The notes below the pieces were generated by a model that did no database searches, was not told the DNA's origin, and saw nothing but the letters and a program-made list of their open reading frames with translations. Position numbers and translations under genes: made by a program. 25,270 nucleotides of DNA from Chlorokybus atmophyticus (lineage: Eukaryota > Streptophyta > Chlorokybophyceae > Chlorokybales > Chlorokybaceae). The stretch is taken from assembly GCA_009103225.1 (NCBI GenBank), contig RHPI01000193.1, positions 141,001 to 166,270 on the forward strand, given 5' to 3'. Below, in pieces: positions 1 through 8,100 of this stretch. Numbering within the stretch: the stretch's first letter is position 1; each line of letters begins with the position of its first letter.

Positions 1-19
1 GGGGGGGGACTACGCTTAG

Positions 20-260
20 TCCCCAACAAGCTTCCTAATGCATGCTTACACCTGTTTCAAGTATGCAGCTGCTGCTGTCAAGTCCAACTACTTCACTCAC
101 AACCTAATTGAACAACACGATGAACTAACGCAGACCATGAATTGTGATACTATCATATCATCAAGCAATTATCAAGCAAACCACCACCTCATCCGCAGTC
201 TTAGCGTCCAGCTCGTTGTTATGGCCGAGGTGGATGGCGAAGTGGCCGAGTGTCGTGAGT
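20..260 (+). repeat. Dispersed repeat A, copy 1 (coding-like)
   Basis: This stretch aligns with the reverse complement of about 24395-24625. Shared blocks include an AAGCTT-centred start, a CAGCTGCTG block and a CAGTCT-AGCGTCCAGCTC block. Similarity also shows at the protein level: HLIRSLSVQLVVMAE here versus HLVPSLSVQLSVMAD in the other copy, and TCFKYAAAAVKSN versus YCFQHSAAVNPN in another frame of that copy. The copies are in opposite orientation and diverged (roughly three bases in four match by eye). The protein family is not recognised. It could be a transposon fragment or a paralogous exon; a GTGAGT at 250-255 could be a splice donor but is not conserved in the other copy. Confidence 0.5.
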
Positions 261-261
261 A

Positions 262-734
262 GAGTGCTTGCATCGCCGTCGGCTAAAGACGAGGCAGGCT
301 TTCTTGCGAAGGACTGGCAAGAAGCCATTTGATGGCATTGAGCCGGTGACCGCCGACCGTTGATTGTAGCCTACCGCACTGATATCCAACTAGCCATGGG
401 ATATCACTTTGAGTTGCCCGCTGGCCCGTCGACCGCTGGCGTTCTTCAACTTTCGTCAGCGGTTGAGAACCGTAGGCGTGTTCGCGTGAGGATCGGCCCG
501 TACGCCGTCCAGAGTTGTGGCACCAGCGGTATTGGCGGCACTAACGGCGGCGGCGGTGAAGAGCTGCGCACATTCAAAGCCGCACCATGGGTTGAACTAA
601 GTGCGGTGCAGTGTGTGCGCCAACGACTATAGAGTGGACACAAATGGAGGAGGCGATTGATTAGGCCGCAGAGCAGGCGGCCTTAAAGGCCGTAGCGGCC
701 AACATACGCCACAGCCACGGCATTGCTAGGCAAA
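262..734. other. No recognised gene
   Basis: A moderately GC-rich stretch. One open frame (360-632, plus) is glycine- and arginine-rich and matches no family I recognise. A palindromic GGCCG-rich patch lies near 663-700. I see no splice-supported exon here. Confidence 0.4.
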
Positions 735-1140
735 TCTGTACACGCACGTGCACACGCACGCCAACATAAGCAAACACTTACACGCACATACTACACCGCA
801 CACCCGACTGACTTTATATGACACTTGCACTCACACCCGCGCACATTGCATTGCACGCGCACGCACCTGCACACGCAAATTGTCTGACCGCACGTGCACA
901 CACGCAGAGGCCTACATGTGCACGCACACATATGCACACTGAAACGCGCTCACACATTAACCAACATACACATGCGCACATAAACGGAGACACACAAATA
1001 CACGCACACGCTGCACTGCACTCCTACATTGACTGACAAGTACATCTGCACATATTGCATCCACCCACTTGCACTCACTCACACCCGCACACTGCACTTC
1101 ATGCGCGCACGCCAAGTGCACACGCAGATGCACACATTGT
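735..1140. repeat. CA-rich simple-sequence tract
   Basis: About 400 bp dominated by CACAC, CACGCA and GCACACG words on the plus strand. The open frames here encode only His/Thr/Ala-rich low-complexity peptides and are products of the repeat. The alternating purine-pyrimidine runs could adopt Z-DNA. Confidence 0.85.
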
Positions 1141-1920
1141 TCATGTGTTTGGTTTATCAATTGCATTATGACATTAATAAATAGGTTTAACAAGTGATGT
1201 TAATGACGCAGATTTACGGATGGCCTCAAAGGTGAGGGTCCTATGCAATGTACATGGCAAAATACGAAAATATCATATTTGAATTCGAATGCTGGTTGAC
1301 AGGGTTGCGTATTTGATCGCTTTAATATTGTTTATAAGCTGAAAGAGAAGTTAATATTAAAAACTCTCCTTTAAGGTGGTTTCAATGTGAGTCAAGGAGT
1401 TTGCTGACAAGCACATTCTTTGCAATATATATGCAATGCATCGGTCCCGCAAAAACAATGAGACGAGTTTAATAGCATGCTTGCTTGTTGTACTTCATTA
1501 ATTATTCATGTGCTGCATACCAACACCCATTGTATAAGATGAGCTTGAAAATGCACGGGGGTAACGTAGATTCATCACGCTCGAGGGCTTATTACGCCTT
1601 TTTAGCAAGCCCAAAAACTTTATACTATACAATAATCACATGTTTATGTATACTTCGTATACTACCATACCATAATTGAACATCTCGTGGCTCGCTCGTA
1701 TTTATTACATGTGAGCCCACTCAGATATAGGAGGGGAGCTTTTGTCCCTCATTTTATTAGATTAACCGGTACAAATCGGCCGGCTGATACGGCGATTGTT
1801 TTCAATAGCGGTCGAGCTGTGAAACCAACCCGGTCGACCGCCAAAATGTCGCGGTCGACCATCAATAACCCAATCGATTGTTTTAATCGAACGGTGCTGC
1901 ATGGAATGACCGCGCGATGA
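1141..1920. other. AT-rich stretch grading into CpG-rich DNA, no gene recognised
   Basis: 1141-1700 is AT-rich without a convincing exon. From about 1780 to 1980 CpG and GTCGAC/CGGTCGACCG words become dense (a perfect 10-bp palindrome near 1831-1840). This lies immediately upstream of the first candidate exon of the SET-domain gene and may be its promoter region; that is inference from position and composition only. Confidence 0.35.
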
Positions 1921-2026
1921 GCTAGTCATCTAGCGGCGACGCGACTCGCGACGTGGGCGCGCCGCGTTGCAGCTCCCCCTGCTCACTCTTCGCAAGCCTT
2001 CCTAACCAAAGTCAAGAAGTTGAAAG
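1921..2026 (+). CDS. Tentative upstream exon of the SET-domain gene
   Basis: The open stretch ends in FLTKVKKLK plus one leftover G, followed by a GT at 2027. That phase joins exactly to the next exon (2459), whose first two bases complete a glycine codon and lead into VFAARDFGEGDVL. The spliced KVKKLKGVFAARDF resembles the start of SET domains, which often read basic-x-G-x-G-V-F/Y-A. An in-frame TGA at 1918-1920 precedes it and no ATG is visible, so the true start is either in an unseen upstream exon or the exon is wrong. Only phase and weak similarity support it. Confidence 0.3.
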
Positions 2027-2458
2027 GTTGTTGTTTTGAATCGAGTAGAAGCTGATAGCAGTGTCAATGCATGACGTGAATTCTGTATTATAAAAAAAAG
2101 GTGGACTGTGTATAGCGTGTTTCATGCAGGCGTATCATCAAGTAGAAGTTGGCACGGGTTTTTAGCCGTGCGCTAGATTGATGCGACGCGGGGCAAACAC
2201 AAGGACGCGGTTACGCGCATGCACTCTTGCCTGCACTCATTCAGACTGAGAAGGAAAATTGCAGGCAACTTCACATGTGCCAGCCTGTGAGCTACGCACG
2301 CTTGCACGCACTTATGTGCACGCGCGTGTGCACTCATGTGTACAACCATTGTGTTTAGTGCGTGTGTGCATGTCCACAGTTCCATCTAATGTACACACAC
2401 TTGTCTGCCAATTACAACGATGTACATGACATGTAGATAAAAACAACTATGCATGCAG

Positions 2459-5400
2459 GCGTATTTGCCGCGCGCGACTTTGGTGAAGGCGACGTGCTCG
2501 TGAGGAAACCGAAACTCGTAAGCGCTTAGCACTTTGCCAACAAGATCACGTGGGTGTCACGGTGACACCCATTCTTCTGCAGTAGTGCTCTTGTACGCAA
2601 TCACTTTTGCATGCATGTGTGCGCTTGCTTAGACAGCAGCTTTTAGCCATAAATCTATTTCTCTTCATCAGGCCGTCGCCCATGTTGGCAGCCACTGTTT
2701 TCAGTACATGGGCTCGATAGAGCAGCAGATAAGCAGGCGCATACTGGTACTCTCAACATCCACTGCGCCACATCACACCCACAACAAAACATCTTACACA
2801 AACTGCGATAAAGAAATTGAAGAACAATAAGGTGAAGACGATGACGGCAATGCTGTTGAGATCAGCCCAGAAGTCAAGCAGTTGGCTTGGCAGCTCGTCG
2901 AGGGCAACATCAAGCTTCCATTTACCAAAGTATTCTCGTTCCGTAATTCTGTGGCTTGCCCTGGCGGCTGCGAAGAAGATGAAGATGAAGCTTTCTGCAG
3001 GTATGTGCATTCCATGCGCGCGCGTGCGCGTGTGCGCGTACAAGTGCGTGAGTGCGTGTATTCACATTTCATGACTTTTACAAGCTGCTTCCCATACTCA
3101 AATTCTTAGTGTAATATAACAGCACTTCCTGCACGGAAGCAGTATGGGATTTCTGTCATCAGTTGTTGTGCAACGGAACCGGCTTGAAAGGTAGCGTGCG
3201 CTTTTAAGCTTCAAGGCGCATGCGAATAAAACCAATGACATCTTTCACGTAGCTGCACAGGCAAGTAAGAGTCAGTCAAGGTGTGCGGGTGTTTTGTTTG
3301 TTTTGTGTGTGTACTTCGTGAAGTTGACTCATACATTGCTTTGCAGGTTATTGCTACTACGGCCTTGCAATATCGCCATATGTCTAGATTTTGAGTCTGC
3401 AGGTGTTGATGTCGACTTGTTGAAGAACGAAGTGAAGCGATTCAGGCAACAGCTGAAGGAGGTGCGTTTATGGAATGAATTATAATGTGAATGGAGTGTA
3501 TTGTCTCATCGCTATTCAGTGATGCCATTGGAACTTATGATTCTGTCATGAAGTTTCTGCTGCATTGAGTCATGTATGAGAGCATCATTAGCAGTTTTGA
3601 GCTCAACAATCTGTGAGTTTGTCTCGTCGTTTCGATGGTAGTACCATGACTGGTTGTATTTACTATGACTGGCTTGATATAATTGACTATCACACTGTGC
3701 CCACGTTTGTTGTAGAGACATGGTGGTTGAGTCCCTACTACAACGCTATTTCCTCCATATGGATGACCAAGCGCCGGAGCTCAAGGTAATCTGTCATGAA
3801 CACTGTGCATGTGCGTGCGTGCGTGCGTGTGTGAGCGTGCGCTTTGCCAACTGGCTGTGCAAGACGTTTGTCAACCAGAGGATGCAATGCAGGCCATCAC
3901 TCAACTGCTGTTGGATGCACTCGGGCCTTACGCCGACCATTGCAAAGTAAGACGCATTGACATGTCACTGTCTACATGTTGTTGGGACCACTTTTGGTAA
4001 CGTTACAGTTGTTGTGTTGCAGGGATGTGCTTCTTCACCATACAAAGTTGTATGAACCACTCATGCAATCCCAACGCGCACGCATTGAAGCAATGAGGTG
4101 AGACACATATGCACACGGATTGACGTTCGGGGACCATGCATGGTCCTTCCACGGACCCCGCGGGCCATAAATGGTCCGTCCCCACGGACCACGAGTGTCT
4201 GGTCCGCGAGGGACGGACCGTCCATGGTCCTTTTGGGGCCCCAACACCTGGCGCGCAGTCGCGCACCACATATGGTCCGTGCCGCACCTTGTATGGTGCG
4301 GCACGGACCAGTACTCTACGCTGGTTCCTGGATGCGGACCAGGAGTGGGCCCGCGGCTCAGCGGCCCGGCAGCCGCGCACCGTACATGGTCCGTGCCGCA
4401 CCATGTATGGGGCGGCATGGACCAGCAATGTTGCTGGTTGGCGGCCCTGCAGGGCGCGCTACACGTGTACCATGACTGTAGTATCGTTATTGCATGAACG
4501 AGTACATACGTACATTGTGTGTATCATCATTTAATAAATGACAGGCCGCACCGACTGTCGCCGCTTACCATAAAGTGGACAGTCGCAAATGGTCGGCTGT
4601 CAATGTATATTGACAGCCGGCTGTCCACGTACACTACGTACACTTTAACTTGACAGCCGCCGACCAGTTGCGGCTGTCCACTTGTGGCCTATATATGTAT
4701 ATATGGATATGTGTATACATATAAATATATGTGTATATATACACATATATATATATGTATACAAGCATATGTATATATATGTTGATAAATATACGTGTGT
4801 GCATGTAGGAATACGCTTAAGGTATACAAGCAAAAATTGTTGACGAATTGCGCAATTTGCAGCCGTGCAATTACTTCATATCTATTATTTCACGTACATA
4901 CATTGTTGTAAGTATATTGATGCGCGTACACATGTGCATCAAACCTTTCATATGTAAAATTATATACATCTCAAATAATGTATAAAAATATAACTGTACA
5001 AAGTGTTATGATTGCTGTACAATTACATAGTCTAAAAAATTTATTATATCAAATTTACATCCATGCGTTGCGCGTGTTAATTACATTATATATAGTTTGT
5101 TGGTTATTACATTATCATAATGTTGACAACCGTTAACATCATACCATGAATACATATGTTGATGCTGTTCGCATGTTGCATTGCTAGGCGTAGTTTATGG
5201 TATGTTTGGTTTTGATGATTTGTACGAAACGAAAGCGCAAGCAATGTCAGATGTTATGACTTGTAGCCTTACTTGTATAACCTCATAAATGGCCTATAAA
5301 AGCCTCATGCGACCACAGAATCATCGACAGCCCGATAAGGTACACTGGCTGCATTGACAGTCGCAATTTGGCTACTATCGCTAAGCATTGTCACAATGAC

Positions 5401-6379
5401 AGCCCCTAACAAGTCTACAAATTGTACTGGCGTATTGACAACCGCCGAGTTCGCGGCTACCGGTATGTAGTTTGCCACCGTCCATGTAACTGGTACAGCC
5501 TATGAATGCTACAGTTGCATGGGCTCAGCCTATGGGCCTATCAAAGTGACAATCTCCGACTGTCCATCGGCAATTACTGCCGCCGGCCGACAGTCGCCAA
5601 GCGGCGCATGCAATACACTATATGATATAGGTTGCCATGCAACCCTACCGGTACGTGCACTTGTAGCTTAGTGGTTAGGGCGTCGTCTTTGATATGCTAA
5701 AGGTACTGGGTTCGAATCCGGCCGATGCGTGTGTTCTTGACTAATCATTCCACTAACGCCGCGGAGCTGGCCGCGGCCTCGTGCGCCGCAGGTTGGGCGT
5801 AGCCGGTGCCGCCGGCAAAGATGTCTCAACTTTTACTGCATTTGCACTCATATTCGGTCCATGGTCCGCTAGCCGGACCAGTAATGATTGAAATATTGTA
5901 ATGATATGATTTTGTCCCTGGTCTGATGGCCGGACCATACCTGGTCCTGACGCAACAGTAATCGGCCGGACCTTCAATGGTCCGTACCAAGGGACAATGG
6001 TACCATTCACGTGAAGTTCGGACCATGCATGGTCCGACAATTTCACTTAGCAGGGGAAAATCCCGGTCCTGCGTCACGGACCATTCATGGTCCTTAAACG
6101 TCAATCCGTGTCATGCGTCCGTGTGGGCTTGCGCGTGCTAAAAGGAAACAAGCCAAAAGGACAAATTTGCAGTGTTATGTGCAAACTCGTGTAAGCCTTC
6201 TGCTGTAAACCTTTTGAATCCTTTCGTCCTGCTGGGCAGGACGTTGTTGGGAGCGCTGTTATCCTCGCCAAACGGCCTATACTAGCCGGCGAACAGGTAC
6301 ACACAATTATATATACTGCACCAATGCAGCTTGCCTCGCTGTGCTTTTGCACCCTCATATACATAAATATATATATACA

Positions 6380-6413
<34 letters not shown>

Positions 6414-6533
6414 ATATGGGATGAATGCGCAGGTTATGATCCCGTACGTTGACGAATATGAGGAGTTGGAGGAGCGACGAGCGGCGTTGGCGGACTAAGG
6501 GTTTCGCAAGTGTGATAAGTGCCGAGCAGGGAG
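2459..6533 (+). CDS. SET/MYND-like protein lysine methyltransferase, SMYD5/ATXR2 type (multi-exon, frames broken)
   Basis: Likely a lysine methyltransferase that transfers methyl groups from S-adenosylmethionine to histones or other proteins. Exons read in order: 2459-2517 (GVFAARDFGEGDVLVRKPKL), 2672-2746 (CFQYMGSIEQQISRRIL), 2832-3000, 3123-3260 (MYND-like Cys/His, then KTNDIFHVAAQ), 3347-3461 (VIATTALQYR), about 3520-3612 (ESIISSFELNNL), 3716-3785, 3836-3946, 4023-4097 (catalytic NHSC), 6240-6296 and 6433-6533. The order and spacing of CPGGC, W-x3-H-x2-LC, TND-IF, FELNN, NHSC-PN, RPI and YVDE match ATXR2/SMYD5 as I know the family. Most introns are GT-AG and phase-consistent; 3261-3346 is GC-AG. 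Problems: one-base frame conflicts near 2746/2832, 3200-3210, about 3385, 3461/3520, 3946/4023 and 4097, an in-frame TGA at 3566, and a TAA at 6496 where a tyrosine is expected. It is either a pseudogene or error-bearing sequence. The exon structure is inferred by eye. Confidence 0.72.
2832..3260 (+). CDS. MYND-like zinc-binding exons of the SET gene
   Basis: The exon 2832-3000 ends ACPGGCEEDEDEAFC with a GTATGT donor at 3001. After a TATAACAG acceptor (3122) the next exon continues TSCTEAVWDFCHQLLCNG in matching phase. Together they give C-x3-C, FC-x3-C and W-x3-H-x3-C, the zinc-ligand layout of the atypical MYND finger in SMYD5/ATXR2, thought to be a protein-interaction module. The frame then breaks within TTTT at 3202-3205: LLCNGTGLKGSVRF runs into TAA, whereas FKAHANKTNDIFHVAAQ downstream is in another frame. 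A one-base deletion in the T run explains this better than an 18-base intron. Confidence 0.7.
4023..4097 (+). CDS. Catalytic SET-domain exon (NHSC-PN motif)
   Basis: Reads MCFFTIQSCMNHSCNPNAHALK. The NHSC-x-PN segment forms part of the S-adenosylmethionine-binding and pseudoknot core of SET domains, and QSCMNHSC is typical of ATXR2/SMYD5. The TTGCAG acceptor ends at 4022 and a GTGAGA donor starts at 4098. The preceding exon ends on a whole codon, so this exon enters one base out of frame, and a TGA falls near its end (KQ-stop). Immediately downstream lies a hairpin-rich intron; the domain resumes at 6240. Confidence 0.75.
4131..4455. repeat. GGACC/GGTCC hairpin cluster 1
   Basis: A dense array of short inverted repeats inside the intron of the SET gene. 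Examples: perfect 16-bp palindrome GGACCATGCATGGTCC (4131-4146); TTGGGGCCCCAA (4233-4244); a perfect 15-bp stem with a 6-base loop, GGTCCGTGCCGCACC (4274-4288) pairing with 4295-4309; a second, imperfect copy of that stem (4388-4402 with 4409-4423); 8-bp arms at 4421-4438; and GCCCTGCAGGGC (4444-4455). The palindromes create mirror-image open frames on both strands rich in VRHGP/GPCMV words, which are not genes. Cluster 2 at 5855-6093 uses the same core. Confidence 0.85.
4573..4685. repeat. Imperfect inverted repeat with GACAGCC/GACAGTC words
   Basis: The left arm, starting GTGGACAGTCGCAAATGGTC, is the near reverse complement of the right arm that ends GTTGCGGCTGTCCAC (about 30 bp each). The spacer contains GTCAATGTATATTGAC (near-palindrome) and GTACACTACGTACAC. 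It resembles the end of a non-autonomous DNA transposon or a strong hairpin. Copy 2 of the large duplication begins inside this repeat (9540 corresponds to 4584), so the contig start coincides with a foldback. Confidence 0.7.
4686..5320. other. AT-rich stretch, no gene recognised
   Basis: 4686-4800 is built from TATATG/CATATA words with several small palindromes; the rest to about 5280 is AT-rich and lacks any coding signal. It forms the interior of a segment bounded by GACAGYC-rich DNA on both sides (4541-4685 and 5325-5600). Confidence 0.5.
5325..5600. repeat. GACAGYC-rich segment, probable subterminal repeats
   Basis: GACAGCC, GACAGTC, GACAACC, GACTGTCC and related words recur on both strands, about every 30-60 bp, matching the motif of the inverted repeat at 4573-4685. 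Clustered short motifs in both orientations near the ends of an AT-rich body are typical of non-autonomous DNA transposons. No open frame or target-site duplication was identified, so the element type is inference. Confidence 0.4.
5657..5731 (+). ncRNA. tRNA-like sequence with pol III A and B boxes (copy 1)
   Basis: TAGCTTAGTGG (5664-5674) matches the tRNA D-arm/A-box consensus and GGTTCGAATCC (5709-5719) is a perfect B box, about 45 bp apart as in tRNA genes. A D-stem-like pairing (GCTT with GGGC) and an anticodon-like stem (TCTTT with AAAGG) can be drawn. The T stem has mismatches beyond the B box and the 7-bp acceptor stem does not form properly. I read it as a tRNA pseudogene or the head of a tRNA-derived SINE rather than a working tRNA; amino acid identity cannot be assigned. 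Confidence 0.5.
5855..6093. repeat. GGACC/GGTCC hairpin cluster 2 (copy 1)
   Basis: Same family as 4131-4455. Stems: TGGTCCG (5862-5868) with CGGACCA (5874-5880); GGACCA (5932-5937) with TGGTCC (5942-5947); CGGACC (5967-5972) with GGTCCG (5979-5984); perfect 20-bp palindrome TCGGACCATGCATGGTCCGA (6018-6037); GGACCAT (6078-6084) with ATGGTCC (6087-6093). In copy 2 of the duplication the third stem is disrupted by a G-to-C change. Confidence 0.85.
6240..6533 (+). CDS. C-terminal SET and post-SET exons (copy 1), with a stop at the conserved Tyr
   Basis: Exon 6240-6296 (acceptor GGGCAG, donor GTACAC) reads DVVGSAVILAKRPILAGEQ, matching the DRDGQAVIIALRPI-type segment of ATXR2/SMYD5. In the same phase, exon 6433-6533 (acceptor GCGCAG) continues PYVDEYEELEERRAALAD, then TAA, then GFRKCDKC. 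The family has Y between AD and GF, followed by a Cys-rich post-SET zinc site. TAA (6496-6498) replaces that Tyr codon, and the open post-SET reading beyond it runs to a possible donor GTGACA at 6534. The stop is also in copy 2 (11477-11479). Confidence 0.75.
6358..6413. repeat. (TA)n microsatellite (copy 1)
   Basis: An AT dinucleotide run in the intron between the two C-terminal SET exons; its counterpart is at about 11339-11394. Confidence 0.95.
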
Positions 6534-6725
6534 GTGACATTGAGTGCGTGTGTGAACGGTGCTGGCGGCAAGCAGTGCTGTGTTGAGTGTTGCGACAGTG
6601 GTTGATAGGGCACGTGTGTATGGTGTAAACTTCGTAAAGTATACATACGTGTGCACTCTGCATGATACCACTATGCTTGCTATGCTCATGCCAACCACCG
6701 CACTCCAGCAACCTCAACGCTCATT
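6521..6725 (+). repeat. Dispersed repeat B (copy 1)
   Basis: The stretch around GGTGCTGGCGGCAAGCAG and GTGTTGAGTGTTG, followed by CTCATGCCAACCACCGCACT and CCAGCAACCTC, recurs in diverged form at about 21985-22255 in the same orientation (and at 11502-11706 through the large duplication). No coding function is evident. Confidence 0.5.
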
Positions 6726-6800
6726 TGCATAGCACAGCCAAGCCATGTGTGCGCGCGCCGGGAAGGGGGGGGGGGGTCTGCAAAACGATATTTGGCGACC

Positions 6801-6801
6801 N
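6801..6801. other. Assembly gap (N)
   Basis: A single N. Copy 2 has about 20 bases here (GACCTTGCGTGTGAGCATG region, 11782-11800), so copy 1 lacks real sequence at this point. Confidence 0.98.
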
Positions 6802-6845
6802 CCTGCATGCGCAATTGCATGCACATGCGCAAGGGGACACATTTG

Positions 6846-6916
6846 GGCTCCACATCGCTAGAGAGCAACATAAGCTCAGCACACCGGAGTGTAGAGGATA
6901 TGCGCAGTGCTGTTAT
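6846..6916 (+). CDS. Candidate exon, unrecognised (copy 1)
   Basis: The plus frame reads LGSTSLESNISSAHRSVEDM followed by RSAVM and a GTGAGT donor at 6917. Composition is protein-like, but the acceptor is uncertain and no family is recognised. It could be a further 3' exon of the SET gene or part of a separate gene. The same sequence is present at 11846-11916. Confidence 0.22.
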
Positions 6917-7821
6917 GTGAGTAGCTGCTTTAACCTACATCAAAATTATGATGCATCTCTCGAAGGTAGAAAGGTATGGTGAGATCAGGTGGGACTGCAA
7001 ACTCAAACGACAACAAGTCAGTGATCACTTTGTGCGTGTGTTTACACTTGTTCGTATTGGTAAGGCAAGCAGTACTGGTGAGGTTGGTCCGATGTTGAGA
7101 CCTAGCAGAGTGAATGAAACAACACTGCCTTTAATATAAAACTCTTGCATCGTGTAGAGCGCATACCGTTATATGTACACGGGTGCAGAGTGCAGCGAGT
7201 GCATGGGTTATGTGGTGCTTAGAAGATATATGCGTGCTCGTACAAAGGGGTAGCGAGAGCACAAAGTTGTAACACATGTGTGATAGCATGCGTAACTCAG
7301 TTGCTTGTACTCACTTACGTGAAAGGAAAGCTCCGCAGGGCATTAAATGTAATCGATGTAGCAGGCGGTGGCCACAGTATCACCGATGGCGGTGGCCACA
7401 GTACCAGCGGTAGCAGTGGCACAGCCACACTGAGCCAGTCTCGCCCTAAGCCACCGTCAGGTCGCTGGCGGCTTTCTCAAGGCGGAGAGGAGGTGGTTGG
7501 CGGTTTGGTCGCCTCGCAAGTTAGGGGAGGCGGAGGCTTCGCTAGTTGGCAACCTACAGTTAGCAACTAGCACACCGTTATTGGCCTGGTGTCACGCGTA
7601 TAAGGCTGGCTAAAGTCATTCTCTGTTCCTTACTGATGTAAGTAAGATGAGACCGGGTGCGTTTTCCATATCATAAGCATGTGTAATGCTTGTGGGGTGC
7701 TTCTCACGTGATCTGCTCTTGAGCCTATGAGGCCTTGAGTGAGATAAACTACACAAGGTATTGCATATCAGCAAGCACAGAGCTGGTCGGTACCATTGAG
7801 ACATGGCCATGTGAGCCATGT

Positions 7822-7990
7822 GTCCGCATGTGTGTGCATATGTTTGCATGTGCATATGTCCGCATATGAGTGCATATGTGAGGATATGAGGTACGTACTA
7901 GATGTATGCATGTGTATGCATGCATGCGCATATGTGTGCATATGCGCGCATATGTATGCATAGGGATGCATAGGTATGCATGTGTGTGAT
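7822..7990. repeat. Decamer minisatellite, GCATATGNNN (copy 1)
   Basis: Units such as GCATATGTGT, GCATATGCGC and GCATATGTAT follow at exactly 10-bp spacing from about 7898 to 7990, with a looser array upstream. The minus-strand Thr/His/Met/Cys-rich frames here are repeat products. One unit differs between the duplicated copies (7973 versus 12973). Confidence 0.9.
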
Positions 7991-8100
7991 GTCCTAGGCT
8001 GATATGACCAGCCAAGGACGTTCACCATGTCCGAGGCTGATGTGTGATTAGTCTTCGACATTAAACAAGAGGTCCAAGGGCTGATGTGGCAGCCCTAGAC
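7991..8100. repeat. Three consecutive related hairpins (copy 1)
   Basis: GTCCTAGGCTG (7991-8001) pairs with CAGCCAAGGAC (8009-8019); a degenerate version spans 8028-8060; GTCCAAGGGCTG (8072-8083) pairs with CAGCCCTAGAC (8090-8100). All share a GGCTGATRTG core and lie roughly 40 bp apart. They may be inverted-repeat units of a small element or a structured transcript. Confidence 0.6.

Noticed and set aside
748-1193. His/Thr/Ala-rich open frames
   Set aside because: Translation of CA-rich simple sequence; no codon bias or homology independent of the repeat.
2660-2690. Hammerhead ribozyme (CTGATGA...GAAA on the minus strand), as found in some Penelope-like elements
   Set aside because: No room for stem II between the two core boxes here or near 3160, and the position is unrelated to the retroelement.
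3191-3208. An 18-base mini-intron in the SET gene (GTAGCG...TTTTAAG)
   Set aside because: Too short for ordinary spliceosomes, and canonical removal does not restore the frame; a one-base deletion in the T run fits the family spacing better.
4003-4534. Several overlapping open frames of 100-140 codons on both strands rich in VRHGP/GPCMV words
   Set aside because: They arise because the region is made of palindromes, which read similarly on both strands; no family similarity.
5657-5731. A functional tRNA gene
   Set aside because: Acceptor and T stems do not pair in either haplotype copy despite good A and B boxes.
7749-8061. Minus-strand frames rich in Met/His/Thr/Cys (and the copies at 12749-13061)
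   Set aside because: Products of the GCATATG decamer array.
7822-8100. CRISPR-like array
   Set aside because: Units are contiguous 10-mers without unique spacers, and the DNA is eukaryotic.
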